NCBI GenBank assembly: GCA_030649945.1
Contig: JAUSFE010000140.1
Coordinates: forward strand, 23,619 to 87,618
DNA: 64,000 nt
Direction: 5' to 3'
Source of the DNA: Dehalococcoidia bacterium
Lineage (GTDB): Bacteria > Chloroflexota > Dehalococcoidia > SM23-28-2 > RBG-16-64-32
Shown here in pieces: positions 16,701-24,239 of the stretch (position 1 is its first letter; the number at the start of each line of letters is the position of its first letter). The position numbers and the translations under genes were made by a program. The notes under the pieces are model-generated. The model was given only the letters and a program-made list of their open reading frames with translations, searched no databases and had not been told where the DNA came from.

Positions 16701-16991
16701 ATGCCCCGCTATGTAGTCCTCTACCGCTTCACTGACCAGGGCCTGAAGAACATCAAGGACACCGTCAAACGCGCGCAGGAGACCCGCAAGCTGAATGAGG
16801 AGCGCGGGTTCAAGGTCATCGGCACTTACTGGACGCAGGGCCGGTACGATCTCGTGTCCATCATCGAGGCGCCGGACGAGGAGTCGATGACGGCCGGGCT
16901 GTTCAACATCGCCCAGGCGGGCAACGTGCACAGCGAGACCCTGCGGGCCCACGACGAGGCGGAGATGTTGAAGGCGCTGGCGAAGGTGTAG
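16701..16991 (+). CDS. GYD domain protein
   Basis: 96 residues with a strong GAAGGAGGT ribosome site. The order RYVVLYRFTDQGLKNIKDT, then GFKVIGTYWTQGRYDLVSIIEAPD, is the GYD family pattern, a small ferredoxin-like dimeric fold related to Lrp-ligand-binding domains. Biochemical role unknown; family members are small stand-alone proteins in many bacteria and archaea. Promoter elements were not clear. It lies before the duplicated promoter segment of the surface-protein island. Confidence 0.8.
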   Translation: MPRYVVLYRFTDQGLKNIKDTVKRAQETRKLNEERGFKVIGTYWTQGRYDLVSIIEAPDEESMTAGLFNIAQAGNVHSETLRAHDEAEMLKALAKV

Positions 16992-17017
16992 ACGCGCCAC
17001 TTCTGGCCGAGATAGCG

Positions 17018-17153
17018 AACGGCAGCCCCACGAGCTGCGTCTAGCGCGGCCTTTGTCGCCTGGACCGCGAAGATCGCCGCATTTTCGCGCGAAACCCCCT
17101 TGACAAGCCCCGTCAGTTGACTATAATCAGGGCAACTCAAGAGGGGGTGCGCT
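17018..17153 (+). repeat. Promoter-bearing 135-bp segment, copy 1
   Basis: Closely matches 19930-20068, from GAACGGCAGCCCC to the GGGGGTGCG ribosome site, including a GCGTCTAGCGCGG block and TTTTCGCGCGAAA, itself a short palindrome. In this copy the segment feeds the surface-protein gene at 17154. Confidence 0.9.
17100..17127 (+). promoter_or_regulatory. Consensus sigma-70 promoter
   Basis: Perfect TTGACA (17100-17105) and perfect TATAAT (17122-17127) separated by 16 bp. It is placed about 27 bp upstream of the TTG start at 17154, with GAGGGGGTG as ribosome site. A promoter this close to consensus should be strong unless repressed. Confidence 0.85.
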
Positions 17154-18896
17154 TTGCCGAACGTACGTTCGCTGTTCGTTGTCCTGCCGGGGTCACTGGC
17201 GCTGCTGGCGCTCCTGGCGTTCCTGTCCGTGGGCCCGATGGGCAAGACCGCCCACGCTGTTCCGACTAACCCGAACATCACACAGATCGCCATTGACATG
17301 GACCCGGCCAATGGCGGCGGCAACACCGGCAGTGTGCTCGGACCAATCGACGAGTGCATCGTGGTGATGCCCGGCGCGACTTTCCCCATTAACGTCGTCA
17401 TGAGCGGCCTGCCGGCGACGCCCTTGTCCACTGACAGACTCGCCGGGTTCAACTTCGACATCGGGTACCCGACGGCAGCGCCAGCGGTTGGGGCTTCCCC
17501 GAACCTGGTTGCCGCTGGCCTCGTCCTCGGTAACGACGACGACGGGGATGGCCTCTACGACGAGGACACCCAGGTGGAGCCCTTCGACCAGGACGGCAAC
17601 AACGGCGACGGCGAGGAGGGTCCGAACGGCCCGAACCCGCTGGCTACCATCGGCCACGACGTGGACGGCAGCAATACAGTAGACTTCGCCGGCCACACTG
17701 CCGCCTCGGTCATCCTCCCCAACTCTAACGACATCTCGATCGCCAACGGCATTGCCCCGGGCGCCTGGGACGTCTGGCGGACGGTCGCGTTCAAGCTCAG
17801 CGCCTTCACGGTCGGCCCCAGGTCCGGTGTCATGGACTGGATCAAGGCTCGCGCGGGCCTCACTCCCGGCGTGTATTTCCTGGACCTGCTCAACGTCAAC
17901 GCAGCGTCGATGCTGGGGGAGGATTACACCATCCTTACAATCAGCGACGCGTGGCTGGCGATCTCCCCGGCGACATGCCCGCCGCCGGGGAGCACGCCGA
18001 CACCGTGCCCTGCGTGCACCCCCACGCCGACGGCGGCGCCGCCGCCCACGCCGGTACCGCCACCGCCGGACGTTGCGATCACCACCTCGACCGGCACGAG
18101 CGCCAACGGCACGCCCATGCAGGTCAGTGGCACCCCCACGCTGGTGATCCAGAAGAACATCACGGCGTGTGTCCCTGTGGAGCCTCCTGTCGTCAAAATG
18201 ACCTTCTCCAACAGCAGCACCGCCTCGGCCGCCATGACCAACGTTGGCGGCACCCTGTTCCAGGCCACCTTCCCTGGGCCCTTCCCGGCCGGCGCCTCTA
18301 CGATGCGCATAGATGTGGACTGCCCGCCGGATACCGCGGGCTACCCCGCTAATCCGGCGCTCGCCGGGCCCGAGGATGTCATTCAGATCGGCAACATCAT
18401 CTTCTACGATCCCAGTGGTACCATCCTCAACGCCTGCACCGGCGGGCCTCTCAGCGGGGCCACCGTGACCCTGCTGCAGGACGACGGGGCGGGCAACTTC
18501 GTCGTGCCACCCACCACGGATCACATACCGGTCACGAACCCGCAGACCACGCCGGCCAACGGCAGCTACGGGTGGGTGGTGGTGCCCGGCAACTACAAGG
18601 TCCAGGCCGCCAAGGCGGGCTACGCCACCAACACCAGCCCCGCCGTCACCGTGCCGCCGGCCGTCACCGGCCTCGACATCGCCCTGACGCCGGCGACCGG
18701 GTGCAGCCTCGTCGGCGGCATCTTCGAAGCGCCGGACATCGCCCAGGAGGGGGCCGCGGCCGGGGCAAGCAGCAGCTCGGGAGGCCTCTCGCCGGCTGAC
18801 ATCGCCGCCATCGCCGGCGGCCTCGCAGCGGCAGCCGTCGCCGTCGCGGCGGGTGGGTGGTACGCCCGCAGGCGTTGGCTGCGCCGGGAGGGATGA
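17154..18896 (+). CDS. Exported surface protein with cohesin-like and carboxypeptidase-regulatory-like domains and C-terminal anchor
   Basis: About 580 residues. A signal peptide (to about THAVP) is followed by a beta-rich domain of cohesin-like style, with an Asp/Asn-rich insert (NDDDGDGLYDEDTQ) likely to bind calcium. Then come a Pro/Thr linker (TPTAAPPPTPVPPPP), a further beta-sandwich, and a carboxypeptidase regulatory-like domain (GGPLSGATVTLLQDD to NYKVQAAKAGY). The end is an Ala/Gly-rich membrane helix and GGWYARRRWLRREG. The same tail occurs on the 20325 and 21656 products. A TTG start fits the ribosome site. Domain names are by eye and need a profile search. Confidence 0.75.
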   Translation: MPNVRSLFVVLPGSLALLALLAFLSVGPMGKTAHAVPTNPNITQIAIDMDPANGGGNTGSVLGPIDECIVVMPGATFPINVVMSGLPATPLSTDRLAGFNFDIGYPTAAPAVGASPNLVAAGLVLGNDDDGDGLYDEDTQVEPFDQDGNNGDGEEGPNGPNPLATIGHDVDGSNTVDFAGHTAASVILPNSNDISIANGIAPGAWDVWRTVAFKLSAFTVGPRSGVMDWIKARAGLTPGVYFLDLLNVNAASMLGEDYTILTISDAWLAISPATCPPPGSTPTPCPACTPTPTAAPPPTPVPPPPDVAITTSTGTSANGTPMQVSGTPTLVIQKNITACVPVEPPVVKMTFSNSSTASAAMTNVGGTLFQATFPGPFPAGASTMRIDVDCPPDTAGYPANPALAGPEDVIQIGNIIFYDPSGTILNACTGGPLSGATVTLLQDDGAGNFVVPPTTDHIPVTNPQTTPANGSYGWVVVPGNYKVQAAKAGYATNTSPAVTVPPAVTGLDIALTPATGCSLVGGIFEAPDIAQEGAAAGASSSSGGLSPADIAAIAGGLAAAAVAVAAGGWYARRRWLRREG

Positions 18897-19001
18897 GACA
18901 CAAGGCACCGAAGGCCAAGCGGCGTAGGCATGGCGGTGCGGCTGGGGTGGCTCTCGGCCTCGGCTGCTGGAACCGACGCAGGCGAACGCTTGGATAAGGC
19001 A

Positions 19002-19832
19002 ATGAGTGTCCGCAAGCGGCCGAACGTGCGGGGGGAGGGTCGCGTCCGCAGGGACGCCGGCAGGCGGTCCCGCTGGGCCGTGACCCTCCTCCGTGCCGTC
19101 GCCTTCCTCACCGCCCTGGTGGTGGCTGGGCTTCTGCTGGGCAACGGGTCCTCCAGCGGCGAGCCTCCGCGGTCCAGGACCGCCGCCATCATTGACCAGC
19201 TCAGCCTCACGGTGCCCAACCCTGACTTCCGCAAGTCGGCCACGGAGACAATGGAAAAAGCCGGGTACGCCGTGGACTACTACTCCGGCGAGGAAGTGAC
19301 GGTAGACTTCTACCGGGACCTGCCGCTTCGCCGCTATGACCTGCTGGTGATGAGGGTTCACGCCGGCCTTATTAGAGATAGGGGTAGCCTTGCGCTAACC
19401 CCCGAAAATGGCATCGGGCTGTTCACGAACGAACCCTACGACCCGGCGAAGTATCCCCAGGAGCAGGCACAAACCGAACTGAACATAGCGTCCTACGGCG
19501 ATGACAGCCCCAGGTATTTCGGGATAACGCGCGGCTTTGTCGAATCGAGCATGCGGGGCAGGTTCAACCGCACCCGTGTCATACTGATGGGCTGCGACGG
19601 GCTCGCCACCACTCGGACCGCGCAGGCCTTTCTCGACAGGGGCGCGAGCGCGTTCGTGAGCTGGAGCGACACCGTGACGGCCAGCCACACCGACGCCGCC
19701 ACCCAACGCCTTCTGGAGCGCCTGCTCCACGACGGCCTCAGCGCCGCCGACGCCGTCAGCGCGACCGCTGCGGAGGTGGGTCCGGACCCGCAGACCGGCG
19801 CCGAGTTGCGCATCCTGACGAGCGGCGGATGA
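19002..19832 (+). CDS. Membrane-anchored caspase-like (CHAT/C25-like) protein
   Basis: About 276 residues from the ATG at 19002 (18930 is an alternative). A basic N-terminus precedes one membrane segment (about 27-47). The outer domain opens RTAAIIDQLSLTVPNPDF and has the caspase-fold pattern: a strand ending VMRVHAG (His120), a strand ending ILMGCDGL (Cys198), then a GASAFVSWSDTVTASHTD strand followed by two helices, as in CHAT, gingipain and clostripain families. This gives a plausible His/Cys dyad. It lies between the tailed surface proteins on the same strand. Protease function and family are inference from motif order. Confidence 0.6.
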   Translation: MSVRKRPNVRGEGRVRRDAGRRSRWAVTLLRAVAFLTALVVAGLLLGNGSSSGEPPRSRTAAIIDQLSLTVPNPDFRKSATETMEKAGYAVDYYSGEEVTVDFYRDLPLRRYDLLVMRVHAGLIRDRGSLALTPENGIGLFTNEPYDPAKYPQEQAQTELNIASYGDDSPRYFGITRGFVESSMRGRFNRTRVILMGCDGLATTRTAQAFLDRGASAFVSWSDTVTASHTDAATQRLLERLLHDGLSAADAVSATAAEVGPDPQTGAELRILTSGG

Positions 19833-19859
19833 CCCCGCTTCGTGCGGCGATAGCTCTCG

Positions 19860-19885
19860 CTTAGGGGCGGCCGGCCGCCCCTAAG
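19860..19885. terminator. 26-bp perfect palindrome after the caspase-like gene
   Basis: CTTAGGGGCGGCC is followed by its exact complement. It is preceded by a GCGATAGCT-TCGC sequence that also precedes the hairpin at 23086-23114, and both hairpins lie just past the end of an island gene. There is no T-run, so it may block convergent transcription or simply be a repeat. Confidence 0.5.
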
Positions 19886-19899
19886 CCGTCCCCAGGCAG

Positions 19900-19939
19900 A
19901 GGTCCACCGGCCGGGGGGGGCGTTCGTGTTGAACGGCAG
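19900..19939 (-). pseudogene. 3'-end stub of a Gfo/Idh/MocA oxidoreductase gene
   Basis: Aligns with 23154-23191, the last codons of the intact oxidoreductase gene; in translation both keep LPFNTNA followed by GRW or RPVDLW. Only the tail survives, with a G-run expansion and a gap. It marks a past duplication of the neighbourhood that now lies between the two halves of the surface island. Confidence 0.6.
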
Positions 19940-20068
19940 CCCCATGAGCTGCGTCTAGCGCGGTCTTCGTCGCCTGGACCGAGAAAATCGCCGCGTTTTC
20001 GCGCGAAACCCCCTTGACAAGCCCCGCCAGTTGACTATAATCGGGGGAAATAACAAGGGGGTGCGGGC
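19930..20068 (+). repeat. Promoter-bearing 135-bp segment, copy 2
   Basis: Second copy of 17018-17153. In place of a large gene it is followed by a 10-codon ORF and a terminator. The two copies differ mainly in the bases between -10 and start codon. Confidence 0.9.
20014..20041 (+). promoter_or_regulatory. Consensus sigma-70 promoter, copy 2
   Basis: TTGACA (20014-20019) and TATAAT (20036-20041) with the same 16-bp spacer as at 17100. Transcripts would start near 20048 and reach the terminator at 20103-20148 after about 100 nt. Confidence 0.85.
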
Positions 20069-20069
20069 C

Positions 20070-20102
20070 ATGCGGCTACTAGCCGCTGTCTTCAGTTTCT
20101 AA
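20070..20102 (+). CDS. Ten-residue leader peptide candidate
   Basis: ATG at 20070 with an AAGGGGGTG ribosome site encodes MRLLAAVFSF and stops immediately before the terminator hairpin. No run of a single regulatory amino acid is obvious, although it has two adjacent Leu codons. It may be an attenuator leader, the coding part of a dual-function small RNA, or an accident of the retained ribosome site. Confidence 0.35.
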   Translation: MRLLAAVFSF

Positions 20103-20148
20103 CGCCGGGATCGCCTGACCGCAGGCGAGGCCCGGCGATTTTGTTTTT
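20103..20148 (+). terminator. Rho-independent terminator with nested stem
   Basis: Outer stem CGCCGGG/CCCGGCG (20103-20109 and 20131-20137) and inner stem TCGCCTG/CAGGCGA are followed directly by ATTTTGTTTTT. It ends the short transcript from the 20014 promoter and separates it from the next gene, which starts 177 nt later. A second GC-rich hairpin without a T-run lies at 20189-20216. Confidence 0.85.
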
Positions 20149-20324
20149 CGAGAGGTGCTTGTCTAGAGGATTAACGGCGTAACGGAAGGGCCCCGGTGGT
20201 TACCGCCACCGGGGCCGGTGCTAAGCAATGCGGGCGCACTCCCTAGCTTCTTGCATTATTGGGTCAGTGCGCGCGAACCGACAAGCGGCGAACGGTTACG
20301 AAGCAGTTAGAAGAGGAGTGCGGA

Positions 20325-21659
20325 ATGAAAGGCTCATCGGCTCGCGTAGCAATTGCGATGCTGGTTCTCGGGCTAATCTTGGCCTGGGGGTATGGATATT
20401 CGTCGGGAACGGCAGAGGCCGCTCCCGCCTCCGCCAGCAGCTTCACGTTCGGCCAGCTTGACTGGTACGACGAGAACGGCTCCCTGCAGGTAGACGACTC
20501 GAGTTGGGGGTACATGGAGGTCGATGTTGTCGGCCACCCCACGCAGACTGAGTATCTGAACGTGACTGCAAACGCTGGAACCGGGGAGAAGTGGATAGTC
20601 CAGAACCTGCCAATCTTCCCCGATACTATCGGTAATGCATCGCCGCGGCAGGGGGTGGATTTCGACATCACGCTGTTTGACGATCCCGCGGGGACCTTTC
20701 CCGCGGGGACGGATCTGTTCTCGCTGGACTACGTCTTCACTGTTGACGCGGCGATCCGGCCCTCAGCACCGGCAGGAGCGGTGACGAACGCCTTTGTCGC
20801 CGAAATCGAAAGGCACAGCTTTGGCAGTGAACTGGCCAGCCCGGCCCTGCCTGTCGCTATCGGCGAGCCCGCGGGAGTACAGATTCAAGATGCAGTAAAG
20901 AACGTGATCCAGCACAAGGACGTGCCTGGCGTCCAGGAAAAGAACCTCGGATGTATCAAGGGCGCCTTCGCACGGAGCATTGCTTGGCTGACCGGCGAGA
21001 TAACACCCCAACAGGTGAAGAAGATATATGACGATCTTGACAATGCTATGGGACCTCACACGAGTCAGGGCGGGACGAACTCGTATACACAGAAGGTCAA
21101 GATTAAGAACGATTACTTGAAGGGCAAGATCCCAGGTGCGACGACTAAGATCAATGACCTTCAGAACGCTATCGGTCCGATCGCGGGCGTCCCCGAGGTA
21201 ACAGAGGATCTGGTCACATGGCTCAAGAAGGAACTGCCTACTGAGGATGTCGAGCTTCAGTATGGCGGGCACATCGTCACTGTGACTGGGATGTACGAGT
21301 CCGGCGGCAAGACGTTCATCAGGTACCGCGACGACGAGACCCAAGGAGATGATGCGAAGGGCGACAAGGCGGAAAAGACAGGCGAACTCAGGAAAGTCGG
21401 CAACGACTATCAGTTCCGTGCGAAGGGCGGCCAGGCTTTCTTCACGGTTCAGGCAGCTATTTCGGAGTCGAAGCCTACGGTAGGTGGCACAACCGAGCTC
21501 CTCACCGGCGGCGGCGAGCCAGCGGTGGCGGTCGGCAGCGGATCCAGCACTTCGAACCCGTTGTACGGCGCGATCGCGGGCGGGATTGCGGCGGCGCTGG
21601 CTATAGCGACCAGCGGCTGGTACGCGCGGAGGGTCTGGCTCCGTAAGCGGGCGGCATGA
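20325..21659 (+). CDS. Exported protein with papain-like catalytic pattern and C-terminal GWYARR anchor
   Basis: About 444 residues; ATG at 20325 has an AAGAGGAG ribosome site. A signal peptide ends near AEAAPA. The middle contains VQEKNLGCIKGAFARSIAWL (Gln six residues before Cys, as in papain-fold enzymes), later GGHIVTVTGMYESGGKTFI and RYRDD, giving an ordered Gln/Cys/His/Asp set like C39-type peptidases. The C-terminus is an Ala-rich helix and SGWYARRVWLRKRAA. GC content looks lower than in flanking genes. Peptidase activity is inferred from motif order. It overlaps the next gene by ATGA, so the pair is co-translated. Confidence 0.7.
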   Translation: MKGSSARVAIAMLVLGLILAWGYGYSSGTAEAAPASASSFTFGQLDWYDENGSLQVDDSSWGYMEVDVVGHPTQTEYLNVTANAGTGEKWIVQNLPIFPDTIGNASPRQGVDFDITLFDDPAGTFPAGTDLFSLDYVFTVDAAIRPSAPAGAVTNAFVAEIERHSFGSELASPALPVAIGEPAGVQIQDAVKNVIQHKDVPGVQEKNLGCIKGAFARSIAWLTGEITPQQVKKIYDDLDNAMGPHTSQGGTNSYTQKVKIKNDYLKGKIPGATTKINDLQNAIGPIAGVPEVTEDLVTWLKKELPTEDVELQYGGHIVTVTGMYESGGKTFIRYRDDETQGDDAKGDKAEKTGELRKVGNDYQFRAKGGQAFFTVQAAISESKPTVGGTTELLTGGGEPAVAVGSGSSTSNPLYGAIAGGIAAALAIATSGWYARRVWLRKRAA

Positions 21660-23065
21660 GCAAGCTTCCTCTCGCGATCACCCTGGGGCTGGCCCTACTC
21701 CTGACGCAGGCCAGCCTGCTACGACCGCCATCAGCCTTGGCGTTTGAGGAGGACGCCCACTACGACCTCAAGTTCGCCATGGCTTTGAGGATAGGCTGCC
21801 TCACGTGGGCAGAGGCGCTCGAAGTTGCGACCGGGGACTGGGGCCAGGACAAGAATATGGAAACGGTCGCATGGCTGGACAGCCCCAACAACGCGAAGTG
21901 GCACGCGTTCGGCCCGGACGATGACGTGGACGTCAATAAGCAAGCCGGCGTGCTCTGGAACAGGGTGACTGCGGCGGGCAAGGAGACCGAGAAGCAGCGT
22001 CTGAAGCTGGGCCAATACTTGCACTTCGTTGAAGACAGGTTCGCTCACAAAGGGTACCCCACAAACATAGGACATGGCTGGGACACCCTCGCTGGCAAGG
22101 ACCCAGATTCTATGGCGAAGGCCCCTCAGAAGACTCGCGACATGGTTAAGGCATCCTTGGATGCGCTATCCAAGTACTGCGTAGATGTGCTGAAGAAACC
22201 AGCCGACGGGGTCGACGACATCATCGTAAAGGATGACAAGTTCAAGGCTCTAATTGAGAAGCTAATAGCAGATAGCAAGGAGGACTGGAAGAAGGGCGTG
22301 GGCAGTCTGAAGAAGGAGGACGCCACGAAATCTTTCTACACGGATGCCGGCCTGCAGGTCCTGAAGGACAACAAGGCCACCATCGACAAATATATCCGAG
22401 ATAACATCGACCTTGTGAAGAAGCAGGCGCCGCAAGCCATTCAAGACGCCGCGAAGGCCGGTGGGACCATTGTTCCCAAATATGAGGACAAACCTGTGAA
22501 ATATGACAAGGACGGAGAACCGGTCCAATTGGGGGGCCAGAAACTCACCCTTGCCCCCGTCCTGCCTGAATCGTTGGGAAGCGACCTGGCGTTGACAAAC
22601 TTCCAGGTGGGTCAACTACTGCCGGTGGTCTCAATGTCGGCGGCGGTGGTCAACGTCGGCCACCTGGCGACGCTGCCAGCGCCAGTGTTCTTCTATGTGG
22701 CTAATCTTGATGCGGACTCTGCGGTTGCTGTAGCTGAGGTTGACGTGCCATCGTTGGCGCCGGGGGAATCATTTGATCTCCTGGCGGTGTCAGACGTGAT
22801 CGACCTGCCATCAGAGTTCGGCCTCGGCGCCGCAGTTGACCTCGACGACGCTGACGCCTCGAATAATTTCGCTTTCCTTTCGACTGATCTAGTCGGCGGA
22901 GTGACCGAACTCCGCGTCGGCGCGTCTCGCGGCGAAGCGGACGCCGACGCGGGCGGCGGCAACGACAATCCGTCGTTCGCCATCGCCGCCGGCGCAGTGG
23001 CGGCGGCTGTTGTCGCCCTGGCGGTCGGCGGCTGGTACGCGAGGAGGCGCTGGCTCGGGCGCTAG
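21656..23065 (+). CDS. Exported zinc-phospholipase-C-like protein with C-terminal GWYARR anchor
   Basis: About 469 residues. A signal peptide precedes EEDAHYDLKFAMALRIG, and LGQYLHFVEDRFAHKGYP follows near residue 125. These His/Asp-rich helices match the zinc-binding core of the phospholipase C / S1-P1 nuclease-like fold. A Lys-rich helical section comes next, then a beta-rich domain of CARDB style (LTNFQVGQLLPVVSMSAAV, VPSLAPGESFDL), then an Ala-rich helix and GGWYARRRWLGR. The first half has lower GC and more Lys than its neighbours, suggesting transfer. It probably acts outside the cell with the preceding gene product. Substrate unknown. Confidence 0.7.
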   Translation: MSKLPLAITLGLALLLTQASLLRPPSALAFEEDAHYDLKFAMALRIGCLTWAEALEVATGDWGQDKNMETVAWLDSPNNAKWHAFGPDDDVDVNKQAGVLWNRVTAAGKETEKQRLKLGQYLHFVEDRFAHKGYPTNIGHGWDTLAGKDPDSMAKAPQKTRDMVKASLDALSKYCVDVLKKPADGVDDIIVKDDKFKALIEKLIADSKEDWKKGVGSLKKEDATKSFYTDAGLQVLKDNKATIDKYIRDNIDLVKKQAPQAIQDAAKAGGTIVPKYEDKPVKYDKDGEPVQLGGQKLTLAPVLPESLGSDLALTNFQVGQLLPVVSMSAAVVNVGHLATLPAPVFFYVANLDADSAVAVAEVDVPSLAPGESFDLLAVSDVIDLPSEFGLGAAVDLDDADASNNFAFLSTDLVGGVTELRVGASRGEADADAGGGNDNPSFAIAAGAVAAAVVALAVGGWYARRRWLGR

Positions 23066-23085
23066 ATTAGTGCGATAGCTGTCGC

Positions 23086-23114
23086 GTAGAGACGCCCCGG
23101 CGGGGCGTCTCTAC
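23086..23114. terminator. Hairpin between convergent genes
   Basis: GTAGAGACGCCCC and its complement around GGC, with a 13-bp stem, lying between the tailed surface gene and the convergent oxidoreductase. The same hairpin occurs at 26586-26614, so it is a repeat family that may serve as a bidirectional terminator. Confidence 0.55.
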
Positions 23115-23138
23115 CGCCATTTGCGGCACCGCACGCAC

Positions 23139-24233
23139 CTACTCCACCAGCCAAAGGTCCACCGGCCGCGCCGCGTTCGTGTTGAAGGGCAGCGTGACGC
23201 GGCGGCCGGAGCGCGCTGACTCGTACGCCGCGCAGATGACCTCGAGGACCGCGCGGCCGTCTTCGCCCGTGAGCATCGGCCGCTTCCCGCTCTCGATGCA
23301 CTCCACGAAGTGCGCCATCTCCTGCGGGAAGCCGTAGCTCCACGCCTCCTCGTAGCCGGTCCACGTCCAGCCGCGGGTGCGGGGCGCCTTCTCCGTGGCG
23401 TAGCTGTAGCCCTCGGCGCTGTAGGTGTTGAGGGCGCTGCCGCGGGCGATGTCTGCCACGGTCAGCCCCTTCGTGCCGTAGATCTCCGCGCGGTCGTCCA
23501 GTCCGCCCGTGCGCGCCCAGGAGTTCTCGGCGATGCCCAGGCCGCCGCGCGGGTGCCTGTCGCTGGGCGCGAAGCGCATCATCACCACGGCGTGGTCGTC
23601 GCCCCGCGTGCGTTCCTTGTGCACGAAGTTGCCGACCTCGGCGTAGACGGTATCGATGGGGTCGTTGCCGAACACCCAGCGGCAATAGGCGATGGAGTGG
23701 CAGCCCATGTCCATGAGCACGCCGCCGCCGGAGCGGCTGACGTCCCAGAACCAGTCCGAATGCGGGCCGTAGTGGCACTCCAGCTGGCGCACGCTGTAGA
23801 CCTCGCCCAGCGCGCCTTCGTCCGCCAGCTCTTTGGCCCGCACGTACTTCGGGGCGAAGCAGAGGTTCTCGCCGTACATCAGCACCACGCCGGCCTTCTT
23901 GCAGGCGGCGATCATGCGGTCGCACTCCGCCAGGCTGAGGGCCAGAGGCTTGTCTACGAGCACGTGCTTGCCGGCCGCCGCCGCCGCGATCGTCACCTCG
24001 CAGTGCAGGTCGTTGGGGCAGGCGACGGTGACGGCGTCGATGAGGCCGCTGGCGAGCATGTCCTTGTAGTCGCCGAAGGCGTGGGGGATCTCGAAGCGGC
24101 GGTGGAACTCCCAGACGTGTTCCGGAGTGGGCGAGGCCGCCGCCACCAGCTCCACGCCGGGGATCTGGCGCAGCGCCTGCGCGTGCAGGGTGGCCACGAA
24201 GCGGGAACCGACGATGCCAACGCGGACGGTCAT
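23139..24233 (-). CDS. Gfo/Idh/MocA family oxidoreductase
   Basis: About 364 residues. An N-terminal Rossmann start (VRVGIVGSRFVATLHAQAL) is followed by the family motif GKHVLVDKPLALSLAEC (EKP variant, DKP) near residue 95, and a C-terminal beta-sheet domain with DMGCHSIAYCRWVFG, where the histidine is the usual catalytic position. Such enzymes oxidise or reduce sugars, inositols or related compounds with NAD(P). Substrate unknown; no sugar transporter is adjacent. A stub of its 3' end lies at 19900-19939. sucC lies just upstream on the same strand, 6 bp away. Confidence 0.87.
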   Translation of the reverse strand: MTVRVGIVGSRFVATLHAQALRQIPGVELVAAASPTPEHVWEFHRRFEIPHAFGDYKDMLASGLIDAVTVACPNDLHCEVTIAAAAAGKHVLVDKPLALSLAECDRMIAACKKAGVVLMYGENLCFAPKYVRAKELADEGALGEVYSVRQLECHYGPHSDWFWDVSRSGGGVLMDMGCHSIAYCRWVFGNDPIDTVYAEVGNFVHKERTRGDDHAVVMMRFAPSDRHPRGGLGIAENSWARTGGLDDRAEIYGTKGLTVADIARGSALNTYSAEGYSYATEKAPRTRGWTWTGYEEAWSYGFPQEMAHFVECIESGKRPMLTGEDGRAVLEVICAAYESARSGRRVTLPFNTNAARPVDLWLVE

Positions 24234-24239
24234 CTTGCT

